This document shows positions 17,650-25,726 of a DNA stretch of 64,000 nt, one piece after another (position 1 is the first letter of the stretch; every line of letters begins with the position of its first letter). The position numbers were made by a program, and so were the translations under genes. This DNA is from Stenotrophomonas sp. 364 (GTDB lineage Bacteria > Pseudomonadota > Gammaproteobacteria > Xanthomonadales > Xanthomonadaceae). The notes under the pieces were generated by a model. That model ran no database searches, had not been told where the DNA came from, and saw nothing but the letters and a program-made list of their open reading frames with translations. Where the stretch lies: the NCBI RefSeq assembly GCF_009832905.1, contig NZ_CP047135.1, forward strand, positions 2,086,001-2,150,000. The letters are read 5' to 3'.

Positions 17650-18141
17650 TCACTTTGCCGCACGACGGCGGGATGCCACCGGCCCATCGGTGCCGAAACG
17701 CGGTGCGCGATGAGGCACCACCGTGGCCGGTGCGGCGGCAGCGGCGTCGGTCTGCTCGGCGAGGTCGGCAATGATCGGACAATCCGGGCGATCGTTGCCG
17801 TGGCAGTGCTCGGCCAGATGCTCCAGGGTCTGCGCCATCGCCTCCAGTTCGGCAATCCGGGTGCGCAGGCCCGCCACGTGCGCCAATGCCACGGCCTTGA
17901 CGTCCGCACTGGCCCGGCCGCGGTCGTTCCACAAGGTCAGCAGCTCGGCGATCTGTTCAACCGGAAATCCGAGGTCGCGCGCGCGCCGGATGAAGCGCAG
18001 GCTGTGCGCCTCCTGCGTGCTGTAGGTCCGGTAGCCCGCGGCGCTGCGTTCGGCCTGCGGAATCAGGCCGATCTGTTCGTAGTACCGGATCATCTTCGCC
18101 GACAGGCCGGAAAAGGCGGCCGCCTGACCAATATTCAACAT
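17650..18141 (-). CDS. cueR: CueR-like MerR-family copper-responsive regulator
   Basis: 163 residues starting at MLNIGQAAAFSGLSAKMIRYYE, the MerR winged helix, followed by a dimerisation helix. The metal loop C113-HGNDRPD-C121 has the two Cys with seven residues between, as in Cu(I)/Ag(I)-sensing CueR, followed by PII. The C-terminal tail of about 35 residues is longer than in E. coli CueR. The start is set at the MLNIGQ methionine because upstream codons would read through a promoter region. It has its own CueR-type promoter at 18236-18266 and probably activates it and the CopZ-like gene. Confidence 0.9.
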   Translation of the reverse strand: MLNIGQAAAFSGLSAKMIRYYEQIGLIPQAERSAAGYRTYSTQEAHSLRFIRRARDLGFPVEQIAELLTLWNDRGRASADVKAVALAHVAGLRTRIAELEAMAQTLEHLAEHCHGNDRPDCPIIADLAEQTDAAAAAPATVVPHRAPRFGTDGPVASRRRAAK

Positions 18142-18235
18142 GTTCTGCTCCTCGGAAACCTGCTGCCACACCGCACCACCGTGCCCATCATCGCGCCGAT
18201 GGCGGCGTGGAGGTGAAGCGTCACACGGTACCTCC

Positions 18236-18266
18236 AGTCTGGGGATTCCCACCGTGGGAAGGTCAA
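18236..18266 (-). promoter_or_regulatory. CueR-type promoter upstream of cueR
   Basis: On the minus strand TTGACC (18266-18261), a 19-bp spacer, then CAGACT (18241-18236). The spacer holds a perfect dyad, TTCCCAC-C-GTGGGAA (18246-18260), the classical form of a CueR box. Its -35 end overlaps the stop codon of the upstream membrane-protein gene. Confidence 0.75.
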
Positions 18267-18805
18267 GCCTGGGGCATTTGGCCGACCTGCAACCGTTCAC
18301 GCAGGATCGCGTCGGCCGACGGTACTCCGCGCAGCTGCTGCTCGATCACCGTCGCCACGGCGCCGAACATCTTCTTCTGGACCAGATAGCAGACCAGGAA
18401 GAACGGCAGCATCAACAGCATCGGTGCCGCCGCCGGCCGCACCAGGACCACCGGAATGATCGACAGCGACATGCCCAGTGCTGACCAGTTGAAGCGCCCT
18501 TCCACCCTCACCTCGCGCCGCTTGGGGTCGGCGACCACCCGCCCGCGCATGATCGGGTAGAAGCGTTGGGCGAAGCTCTCGCGGAAGGCATAGCTGCCGT
18601 CGGGCAGCCGTCGGAACACCAGGTGGAGGTACTTTCCACGCGGCACATCGTATTCCAGGCTGCTCAGTGACAGTCGGGTGCGCCAGTCGGTCGGGGCAGC
18701 GATACGCTGGTTGAAAATGCGGATGCCCCAGCTGAAATAGCGGGCGTTCCAGAAGAACTGCAGCACCAGGTCGATCAGCAGCAAGGCACACAGGGCAAAG
18801 ACCAT
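18263..18805 (-). CDS. Hypothetical membrane protein
   Basis: 180 residues from the ATG at 18805 (MVFALCALLLIDLVLQFFW). It has an N-terminal membrane helix and a soluble stretch of about 80 residues. A hydrophobic hairpin follows (LGMSLSIIPVVLVRPAAAPM and LLMLPFFLVCYLVQ), then a charged C-terminus. I recognise no family. The longer in-frame start 27 codons upstream adds a Cys/Arg-rich piece without a ribosome site and is rejected. Confidence 0.7.
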   Translation of the reverse strand: MVFALCALLLIDLVLQFFWNARYFSWGIRIFNQRIAAPTDWRTRLSLSSLEYDVPRGKYLHLVFRRLPDGSYAFRESFAQRFYPIMRGRVVADPKRREVRVEGRFNWSALGMSLSIIPVVLVRPAAAPMLLMLPFFLVCYLVQKKMFGAVATVIEQQLRGVPSADAILRERLQVGQMPQA

Positions 18806-18942
18806 CGAAACTCCATGGGCGGGCAGCGGCCAGCACCTCACGCACTTGGCGGCGGAGCGGGCGTCCAGTGAGACGGCGCAGCGCATCCCCGCGCTGCGGT
18901 GGCCAGCATACGCCAGCTGCCCCGCGGCCGATCAGCAGGCCG

Positions 18943-19290
18943 CTACCCCGGGCCAGCGCGGTACGCCACGCCCCCGCGCAAGGTAATGCGTCGCTCCCAC
19001 CACCAGAACATCACCAGCAGCACCGCGCCCATGGCCAGGAACACCAGGCCGCTGAGCAGATGCACCTCGACGCTGGTCTCCAGCGCCTTCATCACCTTCA
19101 GTGCGACGTAGCGCTGGTAGTCGACCAGATCGCGCAGGGGGTGATCAACAAAGTAGCGGGCCAGGCTGCCGCGTACGTTGATCCATGAACCGCCGTGATC
19201 GGAACTGTCAAAGGTGTGCACGCCGAACGCCATCTGCGCGACACCGGCCAGCATGCAGAACAGGCCCATCACCAACAGCATCCAGCGCAT
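18943..19290 (-). CDS. Hypothetical two-helix membrane protein
   Basis: 115 residues starting MRWMLLVMGLFCMLAGVAQ. It has an N-terminal helix, a soluble loop with FDSSDHGGSWINVRGSLARYF, then a second helix LLSGLVFLAMGAVLLVMFWW and a basic tail. The coding frame is the minus frame of a much longer open stretch, but only this part looks like protein. It is divergent from the Tat flavoprotein across 252 bp, in which I see only GC-rich sequence with no clear promoter. Function unknown. Confidence 0.65.
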   Translation of the reverse strand: MRWMLLVMGLFCMLAGVAQMAFGVHTFDSSDHGGSWINVRGSLARYFVDHPLRDLVDYQRYVALKVMKALETSVEVHLLSGLVFLAMGAVLLVMFWWWERRITLRGGVAYRAGPG

Positions 19291-19542
19291 TGTCGTTCCT
19301 CGACGATAGGGCCAGCCAGTGGCCGTCCAGCACAGGGGGAGGCAGGCCCGGTTGCCGACGCTGCCGGGCACCCAGCGTAATGCGTCATCCCGCCCTGCGC
19401 ACGCCCGGCCGGGCCCACCGGCCCCGAGCCGGCCGCCGTTGGTCCCTTGCTGCCCCCTTTCGTCCCGCGCCCAATGACGACGGGCGGTAGCCGGCACACA
19501 CTCGCTGGCATCGCTACCGGCCACGCGCCAAGGAATACCCCG

Positions 19543-21330
19543 ATGAAACGACGTGACTGTCTCAAGGCCAGCCTGGCCCTGCCCCTGCTGCCGCTGGTCC
19601 TGGAAGCGACGGCCGCCGCGCCCCTGCCCGCCCCCCGGGTGCGGCCGGGCACCGCCGGGTGGCCGGCCCGCGCCGACTGGGCCCGACTGTCGCAGGCGGT
19701 CGGCGGGCGGCTGTCGGTGCCGCAGTCGCCGTTCCTGGTCGATGCCGCCACCCGCGATGAAGCGCTGGCGCAGATCCACAACCCCTTCTATATCGGGGAC
19801 CAACCGGGGCTGACCCAGACCAGCGGTTACTTCGGCGCATGGCGCTCGGTGCCCAGCGCGCAGATGGTGGCCGCCGCCAGTAGCGCCGACGTCGCCGCGG
19901 CAGTGAACTTTGCCCGCACCCATCGGCTGCGGCTGGTGGTCAAGGGCGGCGGCCACAGCTACCACGGCACCTCGTGCGCGCCCGACTCGCTGCTGGTCTG
20001 GACCCGGGCGATGAACCAGATCCAGCTGCACGACGCCTTCGTGCCACAGGGCGCGCGCCCTGGCACGGCGCCACAGCCGGCGGTGAGCGTGGGTGCCGGG
20101 GCGATGTGGATCGACGCCTACACCGCCGTAACCACCCACGGCGGACGGTACGTGCAGGGCGGTGGGTGCACGTCGGTGGGCGTGACCGGGCTGGTCACCG
20201 GCGGTGGCTTCGGCAGTTTCTCCAAGACCTTCGGCAGCGCTGCGGCGGGCCTGCTGGAGGCCGAGGTGGTGACCGCTGACGGCCGGGTGCGTGTGGTCAA
20301 TGCGGACAACGACGCGGACCTGTTCTGGGCGCTGAAGGGAGGCTGTGCCGCCAGCTTCGGCATCGTCACCCGGATGACCCTGAAGACCCACGCCCTGCCC
20401 GATACGTTTGGCGGCGTCTCCTTCAAGGTGCAGGCCAGCACAGAGGAACAATGGCGTGCGCTGGCGGCCCAGGTACTGCGTTTCTATCGGGACCACCTGT
20501 GCAACGCCCACTGGGGCGAGCAGATCACCTTCGCCGGTGAGCGCACCCTGTCGATCTCGATGGTGTTCCAGGGCCTCAGCCGCGAGACGGCGGCAGCCAC
20601 GTGGCAGCCGCTGCTGGACTGGATCACCGCAAACCCGGGCTACACCGTGCGCGAACCGCTGCAGACCCTGGCGATGCCGGCGCGCGACTTCTGGGATGCG
20701 GACTTCTTCCGCCAGCACGCGCCGGCGATCATTGCCGAGGACACCCGTGCCGATGCGCCTTTCCACCACATGCTGTGGAAAGGCGACCAGGGCCAGGTGG
20801 GCTGGTTCCTGCACGGGTACGCCTCGGCGTGGATGCCGTCGGCGCTGCTGGGGGACGACCAGGTGGTGACCGCCGCAACGGCGCTCTGTGCGGCTGCCGC
20901 GCACATGGACGTGGGCCTGCACTGCAACAAGGGGCTGTTCGGCGCGCCCGCCGAGGCGATCGCGGCCAGTGCCGACACCGCCACCCACCCTGCCGTGCTG
21001 GACGCCTTCGCGCTGGCGTTGATCGGGACTGCCGGCGGCCCGGTCTATCCCGGCTGTGGCGGCAGCGTGGACGAGCCCGGCGCGCGCCGGGGGGCGCTAC
21101 GGGTGCGGCGTGCCTACGAGGCCTTGTCGGTGCTGGTGCCCAAGGCCCCCACGTACGTGTCCGAGTGCGACTACTTCCAGGCCGATTGGCAGCAGGCCTT
21201 CTGGGGCCCGCACTACCCGCGCCTGCTGGCCACCAAGCAGCGCTACGACCCGGACGGGCTGTTTGTGATCCATCACGGCGTGGGCAGCGAAGCCTGGAGC
21301 GCGGACGGCTTCGCACCGCGCACCGTTTGA
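19543..21330 (+). CDS. Tat-exported FAD-linked oxidase (berberine-bridge-enzyme type)
   Basis: 595 residues. The N-terminus MKRRDCLKASLALPLLPLVL is a twin-arginine leader. A PCMH FAD domain follows, with VVKGGGHSYHGTSC (His138 or His141) and GGGCTSVGVTGLVTGGGFGS (Cys209). The matching His and Cys in BBE-like oxidases bind FAD covalently at two points. The C-terminal BBE motif is YFQADWQQAFWGPHYPRLLATK, followed by YDPDGLF. It probably oxidises an alcohol, sugar or phenolic with O2 in the periplasm. The substrate is unknown. The start is chosen at the Tat leader. Confidence 0.9.
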   Translation: MKRRDCLKASLALPLLPLVLEATAAAPLPAPRVRPGTAGWPARADWARLSQAVGGRLSVPQSPFLVDAATRDEALAQIHNPFYIGDQPGLTQTSGYFGAWRSVPSAQMVAAASSADVAAAVNFARTHRLRLVVKGGGHSYHGTSCAPDSLLVWTRAMNQIQLHDAFVPQGARPGTAPQPAVSVGAGAMWIDAYTAVTTHGGRYVQGGGCTSVGVTGLVTGGGFGSFSKTFGSAAAGLLEAEVVTADGRVRVVNADNDADLFWALKGGCAASFGIVTRMTLKTHALPDTFGGVSFKVQASTEEQWRALAAQVLRFYRDHLCNAHWGEQITFAGERTLSISMVFQGLSRETAAATWQPLLDWITANPGYTVREPLQTLAMPARDFWDADFFRQHAPAIIAEDTRADAPFHHMLWKGDQGQVGWFLHGYASAWMPSALLGDDQVVTAATALCAAAAHMDVGLHCNKGLFGAPAEAIAASADTATHPAVLDAFALALIGTAGGPVYPGCGGSVDEPGARRGALRVRRAYEALSVLVPKAPTYVSECDYFQADWQQAFWGPHYPRLLATKQRYDPDGLFVIHHGVGSEAWSADGFAPRTV

Positions 21331-21433
21331 CGCGCCGAGGCTGCCGCCGGGAGGGCGCGCGGGTGCCCCCTTGCACGTGCAGCCCGCGCCGACCTGGCGT
21401 AGCCTGCGCGCAGCCCGCCACTGGAGATGTCCC

Positions 21434-23350
21434 GTGCTGCCGAACCCGACCGCTGCCGCCCTGCCCGCCCTGTTGTCGCTCGCCATCGGCGCGGCGTTGG
21501 CGCTCGCCACGCCGTCCACGCACGCGCAGGCCACCGCCGCCACGCCGATGCCGCCGGCAACGGTGGCCGGCACACCGACGCCGGTGTCGTTCAACGGCCT
21601 GCTCGACGCACAAACCATGGCCGCGATCAACGCCGACCCGGAGCTGCGCACGATGCTCGGCATCAGTGGCGACGGCCAGGCCGACACGTCCGACCAGCTC
21701 ACCGATGTCTCACTGGCACGGCGTGAGGTCAACCGGCGGTTCCTGGCCGACAACCTGGCGGCGATCACGCAGTGGCAGGGCGCCACGCTGGATGCGCAGC
21801 AGCAGTTGAGCCGTGGCCTGGCGCGCTGGTTCTACCAGACCCAGATCGACCTGATGGCGGTGCAATGGTCGGCGGCATGGCTGCCGGTGGGGGGCAGCAC
21901 CTATGCGGTGGACCAGTTGTTCAGCCTGCCGGTGAACCTGCCGCAGTTCATGGACAACCAGCACGCGGTCACCGATGAGACCAGCGCGGCGCACTACATC
22001 GCCCGGCTGCAGGCGATGGGACCCAAGCTGGACCAGGTGCGCGCCAACGTGGACATGCAGGCCGCGCAGGGCGTGGTGCCGCCCGAAGTGGCGCTGCAGG
22101 GCGCCGCCGACCAGTTCCGCACGCTGCTCGAACCTGCGCCGAAGGACAGCCTGTGGGTGCAGTCGCTGCAGCGCAAACTGGAGAAGTTGCCAGCGATTCC
22201 TGCCGAACGCCGCGCCGCATTGATCGCGCAGGCCACGCGCGCGGTGCAGCAGTCGGTCAATCCCGGCTACCAGCGCCTGCTGGCCGATGTGCAGGGCCTG
22301 CAGGCGCGCCGCCTGGGCAACAGGGGCGTGTGGGCGCTGCCGCAGGGCAAGGCCTACTACGATACCGCGTTGCGCTGGTACACCAGCACCGACCTGGACG
22401 CCGACGCGATCCATGCGGTCGGGCTGGAGGAAGTGGCGCGGGTGGAGAAGCTGATGGATGCGCGGCTGGTCCTGCTGGGCCTGCGCGAAGGCAGCGTCGC
22501 CGCCCGCGTGCAGCAGCTGCGCCAGGACCCGCGCTACCTGTATGCCGACAGTGAGGCCGGGCGCAAGGAACTGCTGGGCGACATCGAACAGCGCCTGCGA
22601 GACCTCGACCCGATCCTGCCGACCTGGTTCGGCCACCTGCCGCCGCAGAAGCTGGTGGTTCAGCCGGTGCCGGCACACATGCAGAAGACCTCGCCCGGCG
22701 GCTACTACTATCCCCCGGCGATGGACGGCTCGCGACCGGGCACGTTCTTCATCAACCTGGGCGACATCGAGTCCAACACGCGCTGGAGCATCCCCACCCT
22801 CACCTACCATGAGGGCTCGCCCGGCCATCACTTCCAGATCTCGATCGGGCAGACCCTGGCCGATTTGCCGTTGCTGCGCCGCAGCCTCAATCCCAGCGCC
22901 TTCAGCGAAGGCTGGGCGCTGTATGCCGAGCAGCTGATGGCCGAGGCCGGCGTGTACAAGGACGACCCGGCTGGCGACCTCGGCCGGCTGCAGGCCGAGA
23001 TGTTCCGCTCGGTGCGGCTGGTGGTGGATACCGGCCTGCACCGCAAACGCTGGACGCCCGAGCAGGCCGCCACCTACATGCAGGAAAAGACCGGCATGAA
23101 GCCCAGCGACGTGGGCGTGGAGATCAACCGCTATCTGGTCCAGCCTGGCCAGGCGTCGTCGTACAAGATGGGCCAGTTGCAGTTGCTGGCCCTGCGCAAA
23201 CGGGCACGCAGGGAACTGGGAACGCGGTTCGACATCCGCGCCTTCCACGATCTGGTGCTGGGTAACGGCGCGATGCCGATGACGGTGGTGGCGCAGGCGG
23301 TGGATGGCTGGATTGCCGCCGGCGGTGGCGACCCGCGACGCACGCCCTGA
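21434..23350 (+). CDS. DUF885-family secreted metallopeptidase-like protein
   Basis: About 638 residues from a GTG at 21434, preceded by GGAG seven bases upstream, with signal peptide LPNPTAAALPALLSLAIGAA. The DUF885 core is clear: GGYYYPPAMDGSRPGTFFIN, the zinc-site-like TYHEGSPGHHFQ (HEGxPGHH variant of HExxH), EGWALYAEQLM, and a C-terminal QPGQASSYKMGQ. The family is a presumed zinc peptidase whose targets are not known. An alternative ATG-type start 63 bp upstream lacks a leader at its N-terminus. Confidence 0.88.
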   Translation: MLPNPTAAALPALLSLAIGAALALATPSTHAQATAATPMPPATVAGTPTPVSFNGLLDAQTMAAINADPELRTMLGISGDGQADTSDQLTDVSLARREVNRRFLADNLAAITQWQGATLDAQQQLSRGLARWFYQTQIDLMAVQWSAAWLPVGGSTYAVDQLFSLPVNLPQFMDNQHAVTDETSAAHYIARLQAMGPKLDQVRANVDMQAAQGVVPPEVALQGAADQFRTLLEPAPKDSLWVQSLQRKLEKLPAIPAERRAALIAQATRAVQQSVNPGYQRLLADVQGLQARRLGNRGVWALPQGKAYYDTALRWYTSTDLDADAIHAVGLEEVARVEKLMDARLVLLGLREGSVAARVQQLRQDPRYLYADSEAGRKELLGDIEQRLRDLDPILPTWFGHLPPQKLVVQPVPAHMQKTSPGGYYYPPAMDGSRPGTFFINLGDIESNTRWSIPTLTYHEGSPGHHFQISIGQTLADLPLLRRSLNPSAFSEGWALYAEQLMAEAGVYKDDPAGDLGRLQAEMFRSVRLVVDTGLHRKRWTPEQAATYMQEKTGMKPSDVGVEINRYLVQPGQASSYKMGQLQLLALRKRARRELGTRFDIRAFHDLVLGNGAMPMTVVAQAVDGWIAAGGGDPRRTP

Positions 23351-23437
23351 GCGCGGCGCGCGCAGAGACGCGGCGTTCCGCCCGCGACGGCGGCGTGCGA
23401 TGCTGCGCGCATCCCCACTCCAGCACGGCGCCGCCCC

Positions 23438-23833
23438 ATGGCACAGGTCCAGATCGTTTCCGAAGGCCCCAACTACCGCCACCACATCCGCAGCGGCGTG
23501 CACGAGCTGATTGCAGACGAGCCGGCCCCACTCGGTGGCCAGGACGCAGGCCTGGCCCCGTTCGACCTGTACCTGGCATCGCTGTCGGCCTGTACCGCGA
23601 TCACCCTGCGCATGTATGCAGAGAAGAAAGGGTGGGATCTGGGTACCTTCCGCGCCGAGCTGAGCTCCTCGCGCGATGCCGCCGGCAAGCTGATGGTGCA
23701 CCGCATCCTGCATGCCAGTGGGGCGCTGAGCGATGCGCAGTGGCAGCGCCTGCTGGAGGTGGTCGAAAAGACCCCGGTGACCCTGGTAATGCGCGAGGGC
23801 GCCACCATCACCAGCGAACGCGGCCCCGCCTGA
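23438..23833 (+). CDS. OsmC-family protein with one peroxidatic Cys replaced
   Basis: 131 residues of the OsmC/Ohr fold. The first active-site Cys is present (Cys52 in LSACTAITLRMYAEKKGW). The second, normally in a K-C-P-V context, is Thr112 in VEKTPVTLV. OsmC proteins reduce organic hydroperoxides with the Cys pair, so this one cannot use the usual disulfide cycle. It may have another role or a one-Cys mechanism. No linked regulator is seen. Confidence 0.88.
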   Translation: MAQVQIVSEGPNYRHHIRSGVHELIADEPAPLGGQDAGLAPFDLYLASLSACTAITLRMYAEKKGWDLGTFRAELSSSRDAAGKLMVHRILHASGALSDAQWQRLLEVVEKTPVTLVMREGATITSERGPA

Positions 23834-23947
23834 TCACCCTCACCTGCCGATAACAAACGTAGAAAGCCGGCCGCCGCTGCATCCGCCACGCTGCTTCACG
23901 CGTAGATCCTGCTGCGTCACTTGGACGCTACTGCTGGGACTCTGCAC

Positions 23948-24535
23948 ATGAAAAGCTCGCTGACCGGTCTGCTTCTGATTGCCTGCCTGTCCACCGCTGC
24001 CGCGCCGCTGGCGTTCGCGCAGGCGCCGATGGCAGGCCACGACCACGCCATGGCCGCCAACCCCATGGTGGGCGGTGCGCCGATGTACGCCACCAAGGAC
24101 ATCATCGACAACGCCGTCGCCTCCAAGGACCACACCACCCTGGTTGCCGCGGTCAAGGCCGCCGGCCTGGTCGAGACGCTCAAAGGCCCGGGCCCGTTCA
24201 CCGTGTTCGCGCCGACCAACGCGGCCTTCGCCGCACTGCCCAAGGGCACGGTCGACGGGTTGCTGAAGCCGGAGAAGAAGGCCGACCTGACCAAGGTGCT
24301 CACCTACCACGTGGTGGCCGGCAACCTCGACAGCACCGCGCTGCTGGCCCGGATCAAGCAGGGTGGCGGCAAGGCCGCACTGACCACCGTGCAAGGTGAA
24401 ACGCTCACTGCCCGCCAGGTCGGCAAGGGCATTACGTTGACCGACAGCAAGGGCGGCACCGCCCGCGTCACCATTGCCGACGTGCGCCAGAGCAACGGCG
24501 TGATCCACGTGGTGGACAAGGTGCTGATGCCCTGA
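23948..24535 (+). CDS. Secreted fasciclin-domain protein
   Basis: 195 residues. The signal peptide ends near AAPLAFAQA, followed by a short Met/His-rich linker (MAGHDHAMAANPM) and one FAS1 domain. The H1 box is GPFTVFAPTNAAFAALPKG, then LTYHVVAGNLDS, and the C-terminal H2-like end is GVIHVVDKVLMP. Bacterial fasciclin proteins are extracytoplasmic and are linked to adhesion or matrix binding. The His/Met linker could bind metal, which is speculation. Confidence 0.92.
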   Translation: MKSSLTGLLLIACLSTAAAPLAFAQAPMAGHDHAMAANPMVGGAPMYATKDIIDNAVASKDHTTLVAAVKAAGLVETLKGPGPFTVFAPTNAAFAALPKGTVDGLLKPEKKADLTKVLTYHVVAGNLDSTALLARIKQGGGKAALTTVQGETLTARQVGKGITLTDSKGGTARVTIADVRQSNGVIHVVDKVLMP

Positions 24536-24557
24536 CCCACCCGCCGCGCAACGGCAG

Positions 24558-24588
24558 GCGGCGACGCTGCAGGAACGGGCGTCGCCGC
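24558..24588. terminator. Hairpin after the fasciclin gene
   Basis: GCGGCGACGC (24558-24567) pairs with GCGTCGCCGC (24579-24588) across 11 bases, 23 bp after the stop codon. There is no clear T-run. Confidence 0.55.
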
Positions 24589-24753
24589 GGGACGGGTAAA
24601 GGATGACCTGGCCCGCCGCCCCGGTGCGATGACGGGGGAGACATCCTGCGAGGGCGACGAGCCAGGTCAAAGAACACCCCGGCCGATGCGGGAGAGATGC
24701 ATCGACGCGGGGTACCAACGGGGGGAGATGCGTGGCCGTGCGCCACGTGGGGC

Positions 24754-25629
24754 TCAACGCGTCTGCGCGAGCCCGGAAATTTCGACGCGGCGGTTCGGCG
24801 CCAGGCACGCAATCACCGCCTGGCGGTTGCCCTGAGTGCAGTTCACCAGCGGGTCGGCCTTGCCGCGCCCTTCGGCCACGATCGCCGCCGCCGGCACCCC
24901 GCCCTGCACCAGCGCATCGCGAACGGCCTGTGCGCGCCGTTGCGACAACACCTGGTTGTAGCCATCGCTGCCGATCCGGTCGGTGTAGCCCAGCACCTGG
25001 ATGGTCTGCACCTGGCTGGCGCTGCGCACCTGCTGCAACAGCGCATCCACGCTTTGGCGACCGGCCTCGGTCAGGGTGGCGCTGTCAAACGCGAACAACG
25101 CATCGGCCGACAGGCGCACCGGCTCGCTGGGCATCGGTGCCGGCGGCGGCGGCGGCGGCGGGGGCGGCGGAGGCGGTGCTGGCGGCTGCAGCAGCGCGGC
25201 GCAGGCCTGCGGCTTCCAGTAGCCGGCCTGGGCCACGCCCTTCGCATCGAAATGCACCTGGAACTGGCAGGTGAAGTAGTCGCCGCCGGGATTGCTGCGG
25301 AAGTTGAACAGGTAATTCCACTCGTGCACGCCCCACATGCCCTCGCCGAAGTGCGGCGTGCCCAGCAGGGTGTACAACTGGCGCTTGGTCATCCCGCGCG
25401 CGAACAGGCGCAGGCTGTCCAGGTCGACGAACAGGCCTTCCTTCAGCGTGGCCCGCTTCGGATCGGGGAACCTCACCTCCTCCGCCTCCGGCGTGACCGC
25501 GGTGCCTTCGGAGACATCGCCCTTGTGCTTGCCACCGCTGGCGCAGGCGCTGAACAGCAACACCGCCAATCCCAGCGACAGTGAGCGCAGCAACGGCGTG
25601 TGGTCGTGTGCAATCGATGATGCGGACAT
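24754..25629 (-). CDS. BamE(SmpA/OmlA)-like and OmpA fusion lipoprotein
   Basis: 291 residues. The lipobox is LLFSAC near residue 28. Residues about 70-140 resemble the SmpA/BamE fold (LFARGMTKRQLYTLLGTPHF...WNYLFNFR). A run of about twelve prolines follows at about 150-165, then an OmpA peptidoglycan-binding domain (LFAFDSATLTEAGRQSVDAL, VLGYTDRIGSDGYN, LSQRRAQAVRDAL, NRRVEI). It is anchored in the outer membrane and should grip peptidoglycan. It lies 97 bp downstream of the trimeric autotransporter on the same strand, suggesting a role in anchoring or assembling that adhesin. The start has AGGGGGAA upstream. Confidence 0.9.
   Translation of the reverse strand: MSASSIAHDHTPLLRSLSLGLAVLLFSACASGGKHKGDVSEGTAVTPEAEEVRFPDPKRATLKEGLFVDLDSLRLFARGMTKRQLYTLLGTPHFGEGMWGVHEWNYLFNFRSNPGGDYFTCQFQVHFDAKGVAQAGYWKPQACAALLQPPAPPPPPPPPPPPPAPMPSEPVRLSADALFAFDSATLTEAGRQSVDALLQQVRSASQVQTIQVLGYTDRIGSDGYNQVLSQRRAQAVRDALVQGGVPAAAIVAEGRGKADPLVNCTQGNRQAVIACLAPNRRVEISGLAQTR
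25141..25173. repeat. GGC-triplet tract encoding polyproline
   Basis: A near-uniform run of CGG/GGC triplets inside the OmpA lipoprotein gene, encoding the polyproline linker. Unit-length slippage would lengthen or shorten the linker without shifting the frame. Confidence 0.8.
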
Positions 25630-25726
25630 GGTTTCCCCCTGGTGCGCGACGCCGCGCTGGAATCCCCGGTGCGGCAGGCTGCCGGCACCGGGAACGAATC
25701 ACTGGGAACGGTTCACTACGGCGTGC

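Noticed and set aside
18943-20988. 681-codon minus-strand frame across the flavoprotein
   Set aside because: Only its last 115 codons (from 19290) look like protein. The remainder is antisense to the Tat flavoprotein.
25141-25173. GGC tract as a phase-variation switch
   Set aside because: The repeats are triplets, so slippage changes the proline number but keeps the frame. It is not an on/off switch.
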